From contig OY282606.1 in the NCBI GenBank assembly GCA_958298945.1, positions 25,145,740 to 25,209,739 on the forward strand: DNA of 64,000 nt. Direction: 5' to 3'. The translations under genes and the position numbers were made by a program. The stretch is from Atherix ibis (lineage: Eukaryota; Arthropoda; Insecta; Diptera; Athericidae). The first letter of the stretch is position 1. The number at the start of each line of letters is the position of its first letter. Positions 1 to 10,395 of the stretch are shown here, piece by piece. A model generated the notes under the pieces. It was not told where the DNA came from. It did no database searches and was given only the letters and a program-made list of their open reading frames with translations.

Positions 1-1145
1 ATTAATGTAGATTAAATTTATTTAGTAAATTTTAATTAATTATTATAAATTGAAATGAATAAATAAATGAGTAATTTTTATTCAATTGGGAGATTGAAAT
101 AATTTTAATTTTCAATTATAAATACGAAATTTTATGTGCGTCCTTTTTTTTTGTAATTTAGTATAAATTCTGCGCTCAAATATTTCTTATACTTGATGGA
201 GATTTCTGTTCAAATATTCTCAATTTGAAATTAAAACAAAAAAAAAACAACAACAAATGAACGAATAAATAAATAACTAAAAACATAAAAAGGAAAATAT
301 GTTTTAAGAGAAAGACAAATATTTTCCTTCAGGTTAGACCTAAAAAAAAAAAATTTTTTTTTCTAGAAAATTCTACTTAAAAGCTTTTTCAAGTTAATAT
401 AACTTCAAAAATATAAAATAAACAAAATGGATTTTGAATGATTTTATTATAATAAAGGGGAAGTTTTTCCTATAAAATTTTCACTCGGTAATTTTTTGAT
501 AAAATCTTATGTTTAGAAAATGTTAGCTTTGGGATTTTTTGAAAGTAAAAATCCTTTTAATTGTGTGACATATGAATAAATAATGAGCTAAGATAATAAA
601 TGAACTTTATCATATTGAAAATGTTGAATTTTGACAAAAAGAAACAACAAAAATTAATCAATCAAAGACAAAAGTGTCCTTACAGCCTGTCTAAAAAAAA
701 AAAAAATCTGTCAAGAGTAAATGCGTAAAGGTATGGTCACTGACAAAAATATAATTAATGCATTTGTGTTGAGTAAGTGATTGTCTTCGTTAAGCAGAAA
801 GTTAATTTTTACCCACAATTTAAGATTAAGGACTAAATACGAAACGGTATGAATGTCCATACATGTGTCAATGCATTTATACTCGTACGTAAAGACGTAA
901 ATAAATGAATAGGTTGTGACAGGTAGGTGGAAATGGTCAAGGTTGTATGATGTTATTGGTATTAGTACAGTTACCAATAGAATGCCCAGCCATACACTAT
1001 TGACTATGGATGAATAGGCACGTGTACTGAAAATTTGTAACCTTTAACGAGCTAATGGTTAATTATTTCATTCTAATTTATCTTAATTTAAATCAACCTT
1101 ATTCTGGGTAGTGTTTTTTTTTAAATTTTTCAAAATAAGCATCTA
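1..1145. other. AT-rich non-coding stretch
   Basis: Very AT-rich sequence with many poly-A and poly-T runs. Reading frames are short and have no recognisable domain. I see no element ends or tandem repeat here. Confidence 0.6.
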
Positions 1146-1421
1146 TTAATTAATAATTTGATAATAAAAAAATCCTCTCCCAAAGTCAAAAACCACTTTA
1201 AAAGACGTCATATTTGTACTATCGATAACATCCAAAGGAGTGTTGCCGTGAAGCTGAAGACGATTCCAGTTGAAGCCTTCCAACACTGATAAAAAGAGTA
1301 GAAACCTTCGCTGGTGTATAGTTTCCCAGGGGGACACTTGGAACGAGATAGCTTTTCTGCAACACGTCATACTCGTATGTACACAATATTTATCTGAAAA
1401 AAAAGGACCAAATTGCATCAA
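1146..1421 (-). other. unassigned coding-like patch
   Basis: This short patch is less AT-rich than its surroundings. On the minus strand one frame is open for about 91 codons and includes HGNTPLDVIDSTN, which faintly recalls an ankyrin turn. A second minus frame is open in part of the same region (LVPSVPLGNYTPAKVSTLF). Both cannot be real, and no splice structure or neighbouring exon supports either. It may be a leftover exon or an old transposon fragment. I do not assign a function. Confidence 0.2.
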
Positions 1422-1825
1422 ATTTATTCATGATTTATACCACGTTTTACATTTTAAATAAAAACTTTGTTCGAAAAAAATATTTTTTTTTCCATATGAA
1501 AACGTTGTGCATTTGATTAATAGTATTTTGCTGTTCAAACTAAGAATGAATAAAAACAATCTAACCGATACAGATGTAAATATATTGTAATCGAAGGATT
1601 TGTAAATCAATCAGAATGGAATTGTTATTGGATTTGTTGAATAAAATATAATGCTTCAATATGTAAATATTCGTAATTTGAACTTTTATTCAAATTCATT
1701 TTTGTTTTTGTATTGAATATTTTCAGTTATTTTTCGCTGCTTCTATCGAAAGTGGTAGTTTTTTTAAAAAAATCCATGGAATAAAGTCGATATGGCGGAA
1801 AAAGATACAAAAATTCATAAATATA

Positions 1826-2497
1826 CGAGGTCTATTCAAAAAGTATCGTGAATTTTGTGTTTTTTACAAAAAATTATATTTTTTTCATGAATATCTATTT
1901 CGTCCCCTTCAAAATAATCCCCACCAGATATTATACACTTGTGTCAACGTTTTATCCAATCCTTGAAACACTTCAAAAAATCATTTTTTGTGATCTTGTT
2001 CAGTTCCTCCTTCGATGCCGTCTTTATCTCCTAAATCGTAGCGTAGCGTCGTCCTTTTATGAGGCTGCTTCGCGCAACTTGCGCATAACTTGCAGGTAAT
2101 ATTCCTTATTGACCGTTCTACACTGTGGCAAGAACTCATGATGCACCATGCCTCTGCAATCGAAAAAAACTGTAAGCAAAATCTTCACATTCGACTCGTG
2201 CGGTAGCTTTCATTGCGATGATTCAGCTTTGGTTTTCACGTCATAACCATAAACCCATGATTCATAACCATAAACCCATGATGACCCTCTGGAGGAAATT
2301 TGGGTCGTCGCGGACAGAGTCCAACAGCTCCTTAGCAATGTTAATGCGATGTTCTTTTCGGTCGAAATTGAACAAAAGTCGAAGATGAGCCAAAACACGT
2401 GCAAGCAAAGCAGCTGTCAGAAATTAACTGAATATTCAAAATGGCCGAAATTGTCGGCATAAGTTCAAAATTCACGATACTTTTTGAACAGACCTCG
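1826..2497 (-). mobile_element. mariner, CGAGGTCTGTTC family, internally deleted copy
   Basis: The ends CGAGGTCTATTCAAAAAGTA and its inverse (TTTTTGAACAGACCTCG) are flanked by TA on both sides, the mariner target site. The body carries minus-strand pieces of the transposase: the C-terminal end near 1890-2060, then the DCRG...HHEFLPQ region near 2100-2170, then the WVYGYD region near 2230-2290. The central block with the second and third catalytic aspartates is missing. A 21-bp stretch (cataaacccatgattcataa region, 2245-2285) is tandemly duplicated. At 672 bp against about 1.3 kb for the full copy at 46981-48277, it is a non-autonomous remnant. Confidence 0.85.
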
Positions 2498-2499
2498 TA

Positions 2500-2815
2500 C
2501 TTGTATCTGCAATGATTTTTTTTATAAAAGAAATTATGGCATTTTATTCAAAAACGATTCTTTGTTTTTATAATTCTTTAAACTTTAATTTAAATTTCCG
2601 GTTGGCTTTTATTATGCTCAGAATTTAACACAATTGATATGTCCTTTGAAGCGAATATTCTAAGGGATAATTCCTTAGCTCATTTTAATCGACCGATTTT
2701 ATATAATCGTTACCAACTTAAAAGTAATTAATATTACTATTATTGAAATATTTATCATTAAACTTAAGTCTTTCAAAATTTTTGGCAAAAATTGTTTCTT
2801 TAAACATAATTATGA
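2500..2815. other. AT-rich gap
   Basis: No gene or repeat recognised between the mariner and the tandem transposase fragments. Confidence 0.5.
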
Positions 2816-2819
2816 TCAG

Positions 2820-3845
2820 ACTTCTTGTAATACTCGATCCTATTGAGGAATTTGTGACGAAAAAGTTTTAACGGTGTCAAATCGCACGATCTTGGAGGCT
2901 AATTGACATCACCAAATTACGAAATTCCGCATTCTAGGAACTTTTTGTGTAACACAGAATGAATTTTTTTACAGTTGTTTGTCGAATTTTTAGAAAGTTT
3001 TGTACATTCTTTAAAGCGTTGAAATTTAAAAAAAAAACCGATTAAAACAAAAACTTACTAGAAAAAGTTTAAAAAGTCTTAATTTAAAAAATTAGTTATA
3101 TCCAATTTGTGCTATAAAAATTTAAAATAAATAAAAAAATATATTTAATTAAATTTTGCTAAAATTTTTATCTTATAATATGACTTGAGAATTCTTGTAC
3201 GACTCGATTGTATTGAGGAATTTGTGACGAACGGTGTCAAATCGCACGATTTTGGCGGCCAATTGATATTACCAAATCTCGAAATTGTGCGTTCTAGGAA
3301 CTTTTTGTGCAATACAGAATAAATTTTTTTAACAGTTGTTTGTTGAATTTTTAGAAAGTTTTGTACATTTTTTAAAGCGTTTAAATTTAAAAAAAACTCG
3401 ATTAAAACAAAAACTTACTAGAAAAAATTTAAAAAGTCTTAATTTAAAAAATTAGTTATATCCAATTTGTGCTATAAAAACTTAAAATAAATAAAAAAAC
3501 ATTTTTAATTAAATTTTTATATTATAATATGTCTTGACAATTTTTGTAGGACTCGGTCGTATTGAGGAATTTGTGACGAACGGTGTCAAATCGCATGATT
3601 TTGGAAGCCAATTGACATCACTAAATCTCAAAATTCTGCGTTCCAGAAACTTTTTGCGTAATAAATAAAAAATCTGTCATATTATGTGGCTTTCAGCATG
3701 GATTTGTTGAGATGACATATAGTTTAGATTAGAATCTTCAATTTCAGTCTAAATAGAGTCAGTTCTCATACGGTCATAGCGCTCACAATTGATGATAGCG
3801 GTCCCTTATTATTTATTTTTAAATAACTAGGAGCTAATGACCAAA
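2820..3845 (-). repeat. about 360-bp tandem units carrying a decayed DUF4817-type transposase
   Basis: Three tandem units start near 2822, 3181 and 3540. Each begins with a minus-strand echo of the transposase end: FGDVNxPPRSCDLTP in the first, SDVNWLPKSCDLTP in the third. This matches the NWPPRSCDLTPLDFF block of the DUF4817-associated IS630/Tc1/mariner transposases. The third unit runs further, to about 3845, and decodes on the minus strand to a decayed INCERY...QQ...SH segment corresponding to VNGERY...QQDGATCH. All frames are broken. The first two units also share an AT-rich spacer (aaaaagtcttaatttaaaaa). Confidence 0.65.
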
Positions 3846-5162
3846 ATTTAAACTTTTGCATTAAATTTTTATGATATACAAAGGCTTTTTTTTACAGTTG
3901 ATTGTAGTTCTTTGTTGAATTTTTAAAAAAAGTTTTTACATTTTTTAAAGCGTTGAAAATTTTTACCATATAAAATAATTATTTTTAAAATAAAATGGCA
4001 ATTTTTATTCCAAATAAATATATATATATTTAGTAGTTTTGGTAAATAATAGTATTGTCATATCCAAATTATAAAATGAATAATCATCTAAAAACAAAGA
4101 AAAGATATTTAAAATTGCAATACATTAAATTATTTACTATAATTTTCCAACACTGAATAGCTGATCATAAATTATTTAAAATTCAAATTATTATCTATGA
4201 AAAATTTGAAAAATATAAAAATATAATTTAAAAAACATCAATCTTTTTATCTTCTTAAAAAAAAAAAAATAATAATAACGTATCTCGCTCGTGTACGCCC
4301 ATAGACCTTATAACTAGTATAAATTTGAATTTTTCCATTCACAACGGGCGAAAAAGTTTTCAAACTTTTCTTATTACGTAATTGATGGATAGTCTTCCAG
4401 CAAACCAACAAAGTTTTTTTGGGGCTAGGTGGGAGAGCGGGGGGAAACAACTATTGACCGAAAAATAAAATATAAATTTTCGAATTTTCCGTCTTGGTAA
4501 CTTTGAACTATTACGTAAAAGAGATGCCTCTCCTTTACTGTAAATTGTTGTTCCAAAAAGTTTTCAAAGCAACTGAATCTTGGCATATGTTTCCTGAAGG
4601 CATTAATAAAAATTACAGTTGGTACTACTTACACAATATACTTTTCCATATTTGAAGGTAGGAACCAGTGTGTGGGTAGCCTTAAAATGGTTTTGTTTTT
4701 ATTTCCGTTCCAACGATATTCCATGGTGAATGTCGATTTGGAATAATAATTTTAGATAACAGACTATAAATACGAATTGTAAAATTGACTTTAGGCAGCA
4801 GATCGACTTATGCAATTTCCTTGACTAAGCAGAGTATTTTTGGTTTTTTTCCCGTTGACTCTTTAGATATTTTTATAAATTTGGCACCTTTGGAGGCACA
4901 TTTCGTAAAATAAATACTTCCTTTTTTTGACGATTTTTGTATAAGTACTTAAAAGTTATTTTATTTTGACTCTTGAGATATTTGTATGAATTTGGCACGA
5001 CTTGTTTTTGAAAACTGATAAAAAATAATGACAGGAGAAAATATCTTAAAAAAAGTGAATATTTTGCATATTATTTAATTTAAAAAAAAACTTCTTTACG
5101 TATGCAAGAGTTTTCTATACTTACAAGAGAGCAGCATACTTTGTGCTTAATCCGTAATACCT
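3846..5162. other. AT-rich non-coding stretch
   Basis: No supported gene. The end (5101-5145, tatgcaagag...cagcatactttgtgctt) recurs with a small deletion at 7211-7243, so this is dispersed repetitive DNA. Confidence 0.5.
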
Positions 5163-5317
5163 TTAAAAATGAGGAAGGAGAGATCGTTACTATCAACTAT
5201 AATATTATGATTTGTGATAACCAACTCTTTTTTTTGGATCTAAACTTTAAAATTTTAATCTGGACTTTATGTTGTTTTAATTGGCCACCAATATCGCGTT
5301 ATTTAATACCATTTTAA
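5163..5317. repeat. dispersed duplicate, copy 1 (partner at 9207-9373)
   Basis: The stretch containing aatgaggaagga, gataaccaactcttttttt and ggatctaaactttaa is repeated in the same order at 9207-9373. Both copies lie just upstream of a fold-back mariner of the CGAGGTCTGTTC family, which suggests the block and the mariner were copied together. Confidence 0.7.
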
Positions 5318-5875
5318 ACCAAAGCTCAATCATCCCAATGGAAGCTGCCGCACGAGCCAAGACCGAAAAAAGCACGCCAAGTTTTATCGAATGTGAAGGT
5401 TTTGCTTACAGTTTTCTTCGATTGCAGAGGCGTGGTGCATCATGAGTTCTTGCCACAGGGTAGAACGGTCAATAAGAAATATTACCTGCAAGTTATGCGT
5501 AAGTTGCGCGAAGCAATCCGCCAGAAACGCCCGGATTTGTGGAAGAACAAAAATTGGCTTTTGCCTTATTTGACCAAAAACAACACACTAATAATGCCGC
5601 AACTACCGTATTCCCCAGATCTGGCCCCCTGTGACTTTTTCTTGTTCCCGAAACATATTCTTTGATACATTTTTTGGAATGGGCAAAAATCGAAGACGAG
5701 CCAAAACATGTACAAGCAAAGCAGCTGTCAAAAGTGAACTGAACATTAAAAATGGCTGAACTTGTCGACATAAGTGAGAGACATGAGTACCAACATAGCG
5801 CCACAAAAAATTGAAAACCGAATATACGTAACCCGCAGAAATTCAAAATTCGTGATACTTTTTGAACAGACCTCG
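5318..5875 (+). mobile_element. mariner, CGAGGTCTGTTC family, fold-back form, 5' truncated
   Basis: It starts abruptly inside the transposase gene (the AQSSQWKLPHEP region) and runs forward through VKVLLTVFFDCRGVVHHEF and RKLREAIRQKRPDLWKNK to LAPCDFFLFP. A deletion removes the HDNAPAHA segment with the second catalytic aspartate. Instead of the normal 3' end, the right end (about 5660-5875) is an inverted copy of the element's own 5' end: ATGGGCAAAAATCGAAGACG, then the 5' UTR read backwards, then the TIR (TTTTTGAACAGACCTCG) followed by TA. Confidence 0.8.
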
Positions 5876-5877
5876 TA

Positions 5878-6320
5878 TCTTAATTTTTATATAATAAAAA
5901 AAATCTTAGTAATCACGTATAATAAAATATATTTTTTAACAAAATTTAACTTTTAAAGATTTTTTCTTATTAAACCTTATTTTCGAAAGCATAAAATAAT
6001 TAGATGAATCGTTACTTCTTAATTTCCAGGTCAATCTAACAGAAAAGCTGTAATGCAATAATAAAAAAAAAATCATTCTAATTTAGCATCACTAGATCGC
6101 CTCCTTCTAGTATGCAGTGGTGGTTAGTTCGAATCTAATTAGTGGTATAGCCGTAGTCTCTTTTAGTTGTCACCAAATGGCCCGAGACTTCTTCTGTTTT
6201 GCTGCTAAAAATTTACGTAAAAAATAATCTGAAAAAAAATAAAATATAAAGAAAATGCATACCATAAATATGATACTGAATAATTTTAAACAGTATATTT
6301 TACGAATAATTTTAATATTA
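5878..6320. other. AT-rich gap
   Basis: No gene recognised. A short agttcgaatct string at 6126-6136 resembles a tRNA B box but has no matching A box or cloverleaf. Confidence 0.5.
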
Positions 6321-7074
6321 CAAATGGAAAACCGCCGTTTTCCAATAGATGGGGCCAGCAGTAAATATCAGATCAGAAACGTCAAATTGTAAGATTAGGT
6401 ATCTGTCAACAACTCGTCATTATTACATTTGTGACTATTTATCGGCGTTATATATTTTTTTGCGCGTAATTTGCAGAAAGTTTTGCTTCTTGCACCTTCA
6501 ATTCGAAAAAAATCTGCGGCTAAGACACGTCGAATGATTGTAGAAACTTATTACTGAGATAACGTATCGCCGCGAATGGTTCCAATACTACAAAAGTGGT
6601 GATTTCGACGTGGAAGACGCATAATTGGAGGCATTGCCTCATGAAGATCTAAGTCATTGAGCGTGACTCATCAAGCCATTTTTCATCGTTTGAAAGCCTT
6701 GGGAATGATCTAAAGGCAAGTAAATAAAGTTGCCATAGGAGTTGATACCGAGAGACGTCGAAAAAGGAAGGGTTTTCTGCACTGTATTGTTACTGGCGGT
6801 GACAAGTGAATCTATTACAATAATCCAAAGTGACGAAAATTTGAGTGGGAGGGGGGTGGTGTGCCGCGGCAATGCATCAACATCGACGGCCAAGCCAATC
6901 ATCCTTGGCCCGAAAATCATGCTATATACTTGGTGGGACCAGCTCGGCGTGGTATATTATGAGCTGTTATAACATTGTAGGAGCTCGCTACCGAACACAA
7001 CTGATGCGTTTGAGCCCAGCATTGAAGAAAAAAGGAAAAGATTGTCACAACAAAAAACGGCGGTTTTCCATTTT
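6321..7074 (+). mobile_element. mariner, CAAATGGAAAACCGCC family, internally deleted
   Basis: Near-perfect terminal inverted repeats (CAAATGGAAAACCGCCGTTT at the left, its inverse at the right) are bordered by TA at 6319-6320 and 7075-7076. Forward-strand transposase remnants cover the helix-turn-helix half (TYREWFQYYKSGDFDVED in broken frames), the IVTG-DEK region with the first catalytic aspartate near 6790-6815, and WWDQLGVVYYELL near 6940-6968. The gene then stops at about ALKKKGKDCH and joins the 3' TIR directly, so the HDNARPH and PYSPD catalytic blocks are gone. Several stops and frameshifts are present. Confidence 0.85.
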
Positions 7075-7076
7075 TA

Positions 7077-7943
7077 TAATTTTTTTTCTTTTAATATTTT
7101 ATTTCATTTCTTAAATTCCAAATTGCATAATTTTTTGCCGAAGAATTCTTTTCTTAATAAGCGTTTATAAAATTGTTCTCAATAAAATGAAAATAAAATA
7201 ATTTTATTTATGTATGCAAGAGTGAGCAGCATACTTTGTGCTTCTGAAGAAAATAAAAGTTTTCAAAACTGTCACCGTCGCCATTGGTAAATGTGGCAGT
7301 AATGATGAGGTGCACAAATTAAGTTGTGAAAAACAAGACAATTTTTTTACGAAAAAATAAATAAAAAAATATAAATTTATAAACGAAAAGTTGCTCGCTA
7401 TCCTATATAAATTTATGCATTCAATTCACGTAACTAAAAGTATTTTTTGAACAGAGTTGGGCGTGTTGCATTACTAATATGTGTAGGGTAGTTTCGAAGT
7501 GCAAGTTTGCATAAGTTTTCCCTTAAGAGAATATTTCAATAGTGTTGTAGAAGTTAAAAATGAAATTTCGGAATTTTATGATAATTAAAAAGTAGTTTTT
7601 ATACTGCAGTCAGCTTTTATGTATTCATTAAATTGAGAAAATATTTCTTTTTCCATTATTTTTTAACGTGTATATTTTTATATGTTTTTTTTGAAAAAAA
7701 ATAAAAGAAAAACATAGTAGGTGGTGAAATACATTTGACTGGCTATGTAGGCTTTATTATTAATTAATTAATTTTTTTCTTTCTTAAAGATATATAATTT
7801 TTTTAAAAAATTTATTTTCAGATAATGAACCGAAAAGGATATATGAACTAGTACAACTGTATGGTCTAAGTAAGTAAGTTTGTTCTTTTATTTTTTATTT
7901 ATTTCAGTAATTTTGTTGTTCTTTTTGTGAAGCTAATACCTTA
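7077..7943. other. AT-rich gap
   Basis: No gene. It contains the short repeat shared with 5101-5145. Confidence 0.5.
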
Positions 7944-7945
7944 TA

Positions 7946-8914
7946 TTGGGTTTGTTGGAAAGTAATTTAGTTTTTATAATAATTAAAGTGGCAAAAAACT
8001 GATCTAAGAGAGTACACATATAGTGGGTGTGGCAGTATATCCCATGCAAGCTCTTAAAGCTTTTGCTGAGTGATCAAAACCTTTTCTATTGACCAATTCC
8101 GGTCTTTTTTCTTTAAGTGAATTATTCAATTTGTCCAACTGATGACAGTACACTTCAGAATTGATCGTTGTGTTGCTCGGTAGAAGCTCAAAAAAACGAT
8201 TCCTTTGAAATAGCACCAAACAGATAGCATAACCTTTTTTTGATTAATAGTATAACCCTTCATCATTTCTACTCCAGGATCTTTTGCGCTTAACATTATT
8301 GTAGACAACCCATTTCTCATCTCCAGTGATGATACGCTTCAAAAATGGATTATTTTCTTGGCGTTTGAGAAGCAAATCAAAACGTCAATGCGACGGCAGA
8401 AATATTTTTCCGTAAGAAGACGAGGAACCCATATGTCGAGCTTTGAGATTAAACATAGCCTTTTCAAATGATCATGAACGGTCGAATTCGATAAATTTAA
8501 TCTCTCAGCGATCTCACGAGTTCTTATTCGTCGGTTTGCATTAATTAATGCCTTTATTGTGTCTTCATCAGCTTCAACTAGTCTTCCAGAACGTCTTCGA
8601 GAACTTCGAGATCAAAATTGCCGGATCGAAATTTTGCAAATCAGTTTTGGCACTGGCGCCTTAATTAACACATCTTCTCCATACACATTGGATAATTTTT
8701 TTCTTACTTGAACAGCATTTTTATCTTTTCTATAGTAAAAAAGGATATCAACGAAAAACTGTTTTGCAGAATCAGTCGAATTTTTTCACAAGCAAGTGCA
8801 ATGTCAGCTGTCAAAATACATATTATTAAACGGCTTAAGTGTGAGGTTGGTTGTGAAAAAATACAATTAAATCCTTTGTTGGGAAACAACGAAATTACTT
8901 TCCGAACCACACAA
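7946..8914 (-). mobile_element. mariner, TTGGGTTGTCCGAAAAGTAA family, copy 1
   Basis: The TIRs TTGGGTTTGTTGGAAAGTAA and, at the right, the inverse of TTGTGTGGTTCGGAAAGTAA are flanked by TA. They resemble cecropia-subfamily (Hsmar1-type) mariner ends. The minus-strand transposase is in pieces: IRTREIAERLNLSNSTVHDH (second HTH, about 8490-8555), SKLDIWVPRLL (about 8425), RIITGDEKWVVYNNVKRKRS (about 8280-8340, first catalytic D) and ELLPSNTTINSEVYCHQLDK (about 8115-8190). The gene ends after KEKRPELVNRKG, and the segment with the second and third aspartates has been replaced by unrelated sequence. The element cannot be autonomous. Confidence 0.85.
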
Positions 8915-8916
8915 TA

Positions 8917-9206
8917 CAATAAAAATCGGATAAATACTTTTTAATTACTTGATAACATTTATCTAATTAACGTGATGTCTTATTAACTTACATAATATAT
9001 AAACTGCTGGGAATTTATTATTTTCTAGTACTTCATATCGATAGTTATTTATTAGAAAAAAGATCTGAGTTATTTTCTAAGAAATGCTTCCTTAGTTACT
9101 TCCGGATTATGCATTTCATAATTTGGAAAGTCCAGTCCTATTATTTAACATATATTAAGCATATACATTATTAAAATAGAAAATTTATTTAACATAAATT
9201 TTTCTT
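8917..9206. other. AT-rich gap
   Basis: No gene or repeat recognised. Confidence 0.5.
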
Positions 9207-9373
9207 TAAAAATGAGGAAGGACAGATCGTTACCCTCAACTCTAATGCAATGACTTCTGATAACCAACTCTTTTTTTGGATCTAAACTTTAAGATTTTAA
9301 TTTAAACTTTATGTTGTTTTAACAAAAAGATTGTCAATTGGTCACTAAAATTGTGTGATTAAATACCATTGAG
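9207..9373. repeat. dispersed duplicate, copy 2 (partner at 5163-5317)
   Basis: Same order of motifs as 5163-5317 with scattered substitutions. The sequence then continues about 170 bp to the fold-back mariner, an interval that copy 1 lacks. Confidence 0.7.
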
Positions 9374-9547
9374 ATTTTTCTTTTAAAACTGTGTGAAATT
9401 ATCATATTAGAATAGATAAATTTAAAATACCACATCATTTAGAGTAAATTGTTGACTTAGAGCCCAAAATATGAGTAAAAGTTATAAAGATTTACCTCAA
9501 AATGACCGACTCCTACAAAAAGTCTTTTGTTAAATATTTGAATAAAA

Positions 9548-10395
9548 CGAGGTCTGTTCAAAAAGTATCGCAAATTTTGAATTTCCGCGGGTTACGTATA
9601 TTCGATTTTCGATTTTTTGTGTGGCGCTATTTTGGTACTCATGTCTATCACTTATGTTGACTAGTTTGGCCATTTTGAATTTTCAGTTAATTTTTGACAG
9701 TTGCTTTGCTTGCACATGTTTTGGCTCGTCTTCGATTTTTGCTCAATTTCGACTAACTACAGCATCGCATTAACATTGCTAATTTGCTCCAAAGAGTCAT
9801 AACTGATGACGAATCATGGATTTATGGTTATGACGTGGAAACCAAAGCTCAATCATCCCAATGGAAGCTGCCGCACGAGCCAAGACCGAAAAAAGCGCGC
9901 CAAGTTCGGTCGAATGTGAAGGTTTTGCTTACAGTTTTCTTCGATTGCAGAGGCGTGGTGCATCATAAGTTCTTGCCACAGGGTAAAGCGGTCCATAAGG
10001 AATTTTACCTGCAAGTTATGGGCCAGTTGCGCGAAGCAATCCGCCAGAAACGCCCGGATTTGTGGAAGAACAAAAATTGGCTTTTGCACCATGATAACGC
10101 CCCTACTCAAGCATAGTTGCTTATGCTCAGATTTTTGACCAAAAACAACACACTTATAATGCCGTAACCACCGTATTCCCCAGATCTGGCCCCCTGTGAC
10201 TTTTTCTTGTTCACGAAACAGATTCTTTGATCCATTGTTCTAAATGGGCAAAAATCGAAGACGAGCCAAAACACGTACAAGCAAAGCAGCTGTCAAAAAT
10301 TAACTGAGCATTCAAAATGGCCGAACTTATCGGCATAAGTGAGAGACATGAGTACCAACATAACGCCACAAAAAATTGAAAACCGAATATACGTA
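9548..10395 (+). mobile_element. mariner, CGAGGTCTGTTC family, fold-back form
   Basis: The left end has the TIR and 5' UTR, then a jump near 9745 into the transposase: RVITDDESWIYGYDVETKAQ (first catalytic D), VKVLLTVFFDCRG, LREAIRQKRPDLWKNK and HHDNAPTQA (second D). A stop follows, then a decayed LAPCDFFLF. From about 10205 the element turns back on itself: the first about 185 bp of the 5' end recur inverted, ending near 10395 without the outermost TIR bases. Both arms therefore come from the same end, giving about 185-bp subterminal inverted repeats. The N-terminal HTH domains and the true 3' end are missing. Confidence 0.8.
9784..10116 (+). pseudogene. mariner transposase fragment (catalytic core part)
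   Basis: About 110 codons are open in this fold-back mariner. They contain the first catalytic aspartate (DDESWIYGYD), the DCRGVVHHKFLPQG strand region and the second aspartate in LLHHDNAPTQA, where the frame stops. DNA binding by the N-terminal paired-type HTH domain is absent. The relatives at 16806-17439 and 47039-48073 retain that domain, so this is a decayed internal fragment and not a short gene. Confidence 0.75.

Noticed and set aside
6118..6180. tRNA-like B box (agttcgaatct) suggesting a tRNA or SINE
   Set aside because: No A box at the right distance, no cloverleaf stems and no 3' tail or target duplication could be found.
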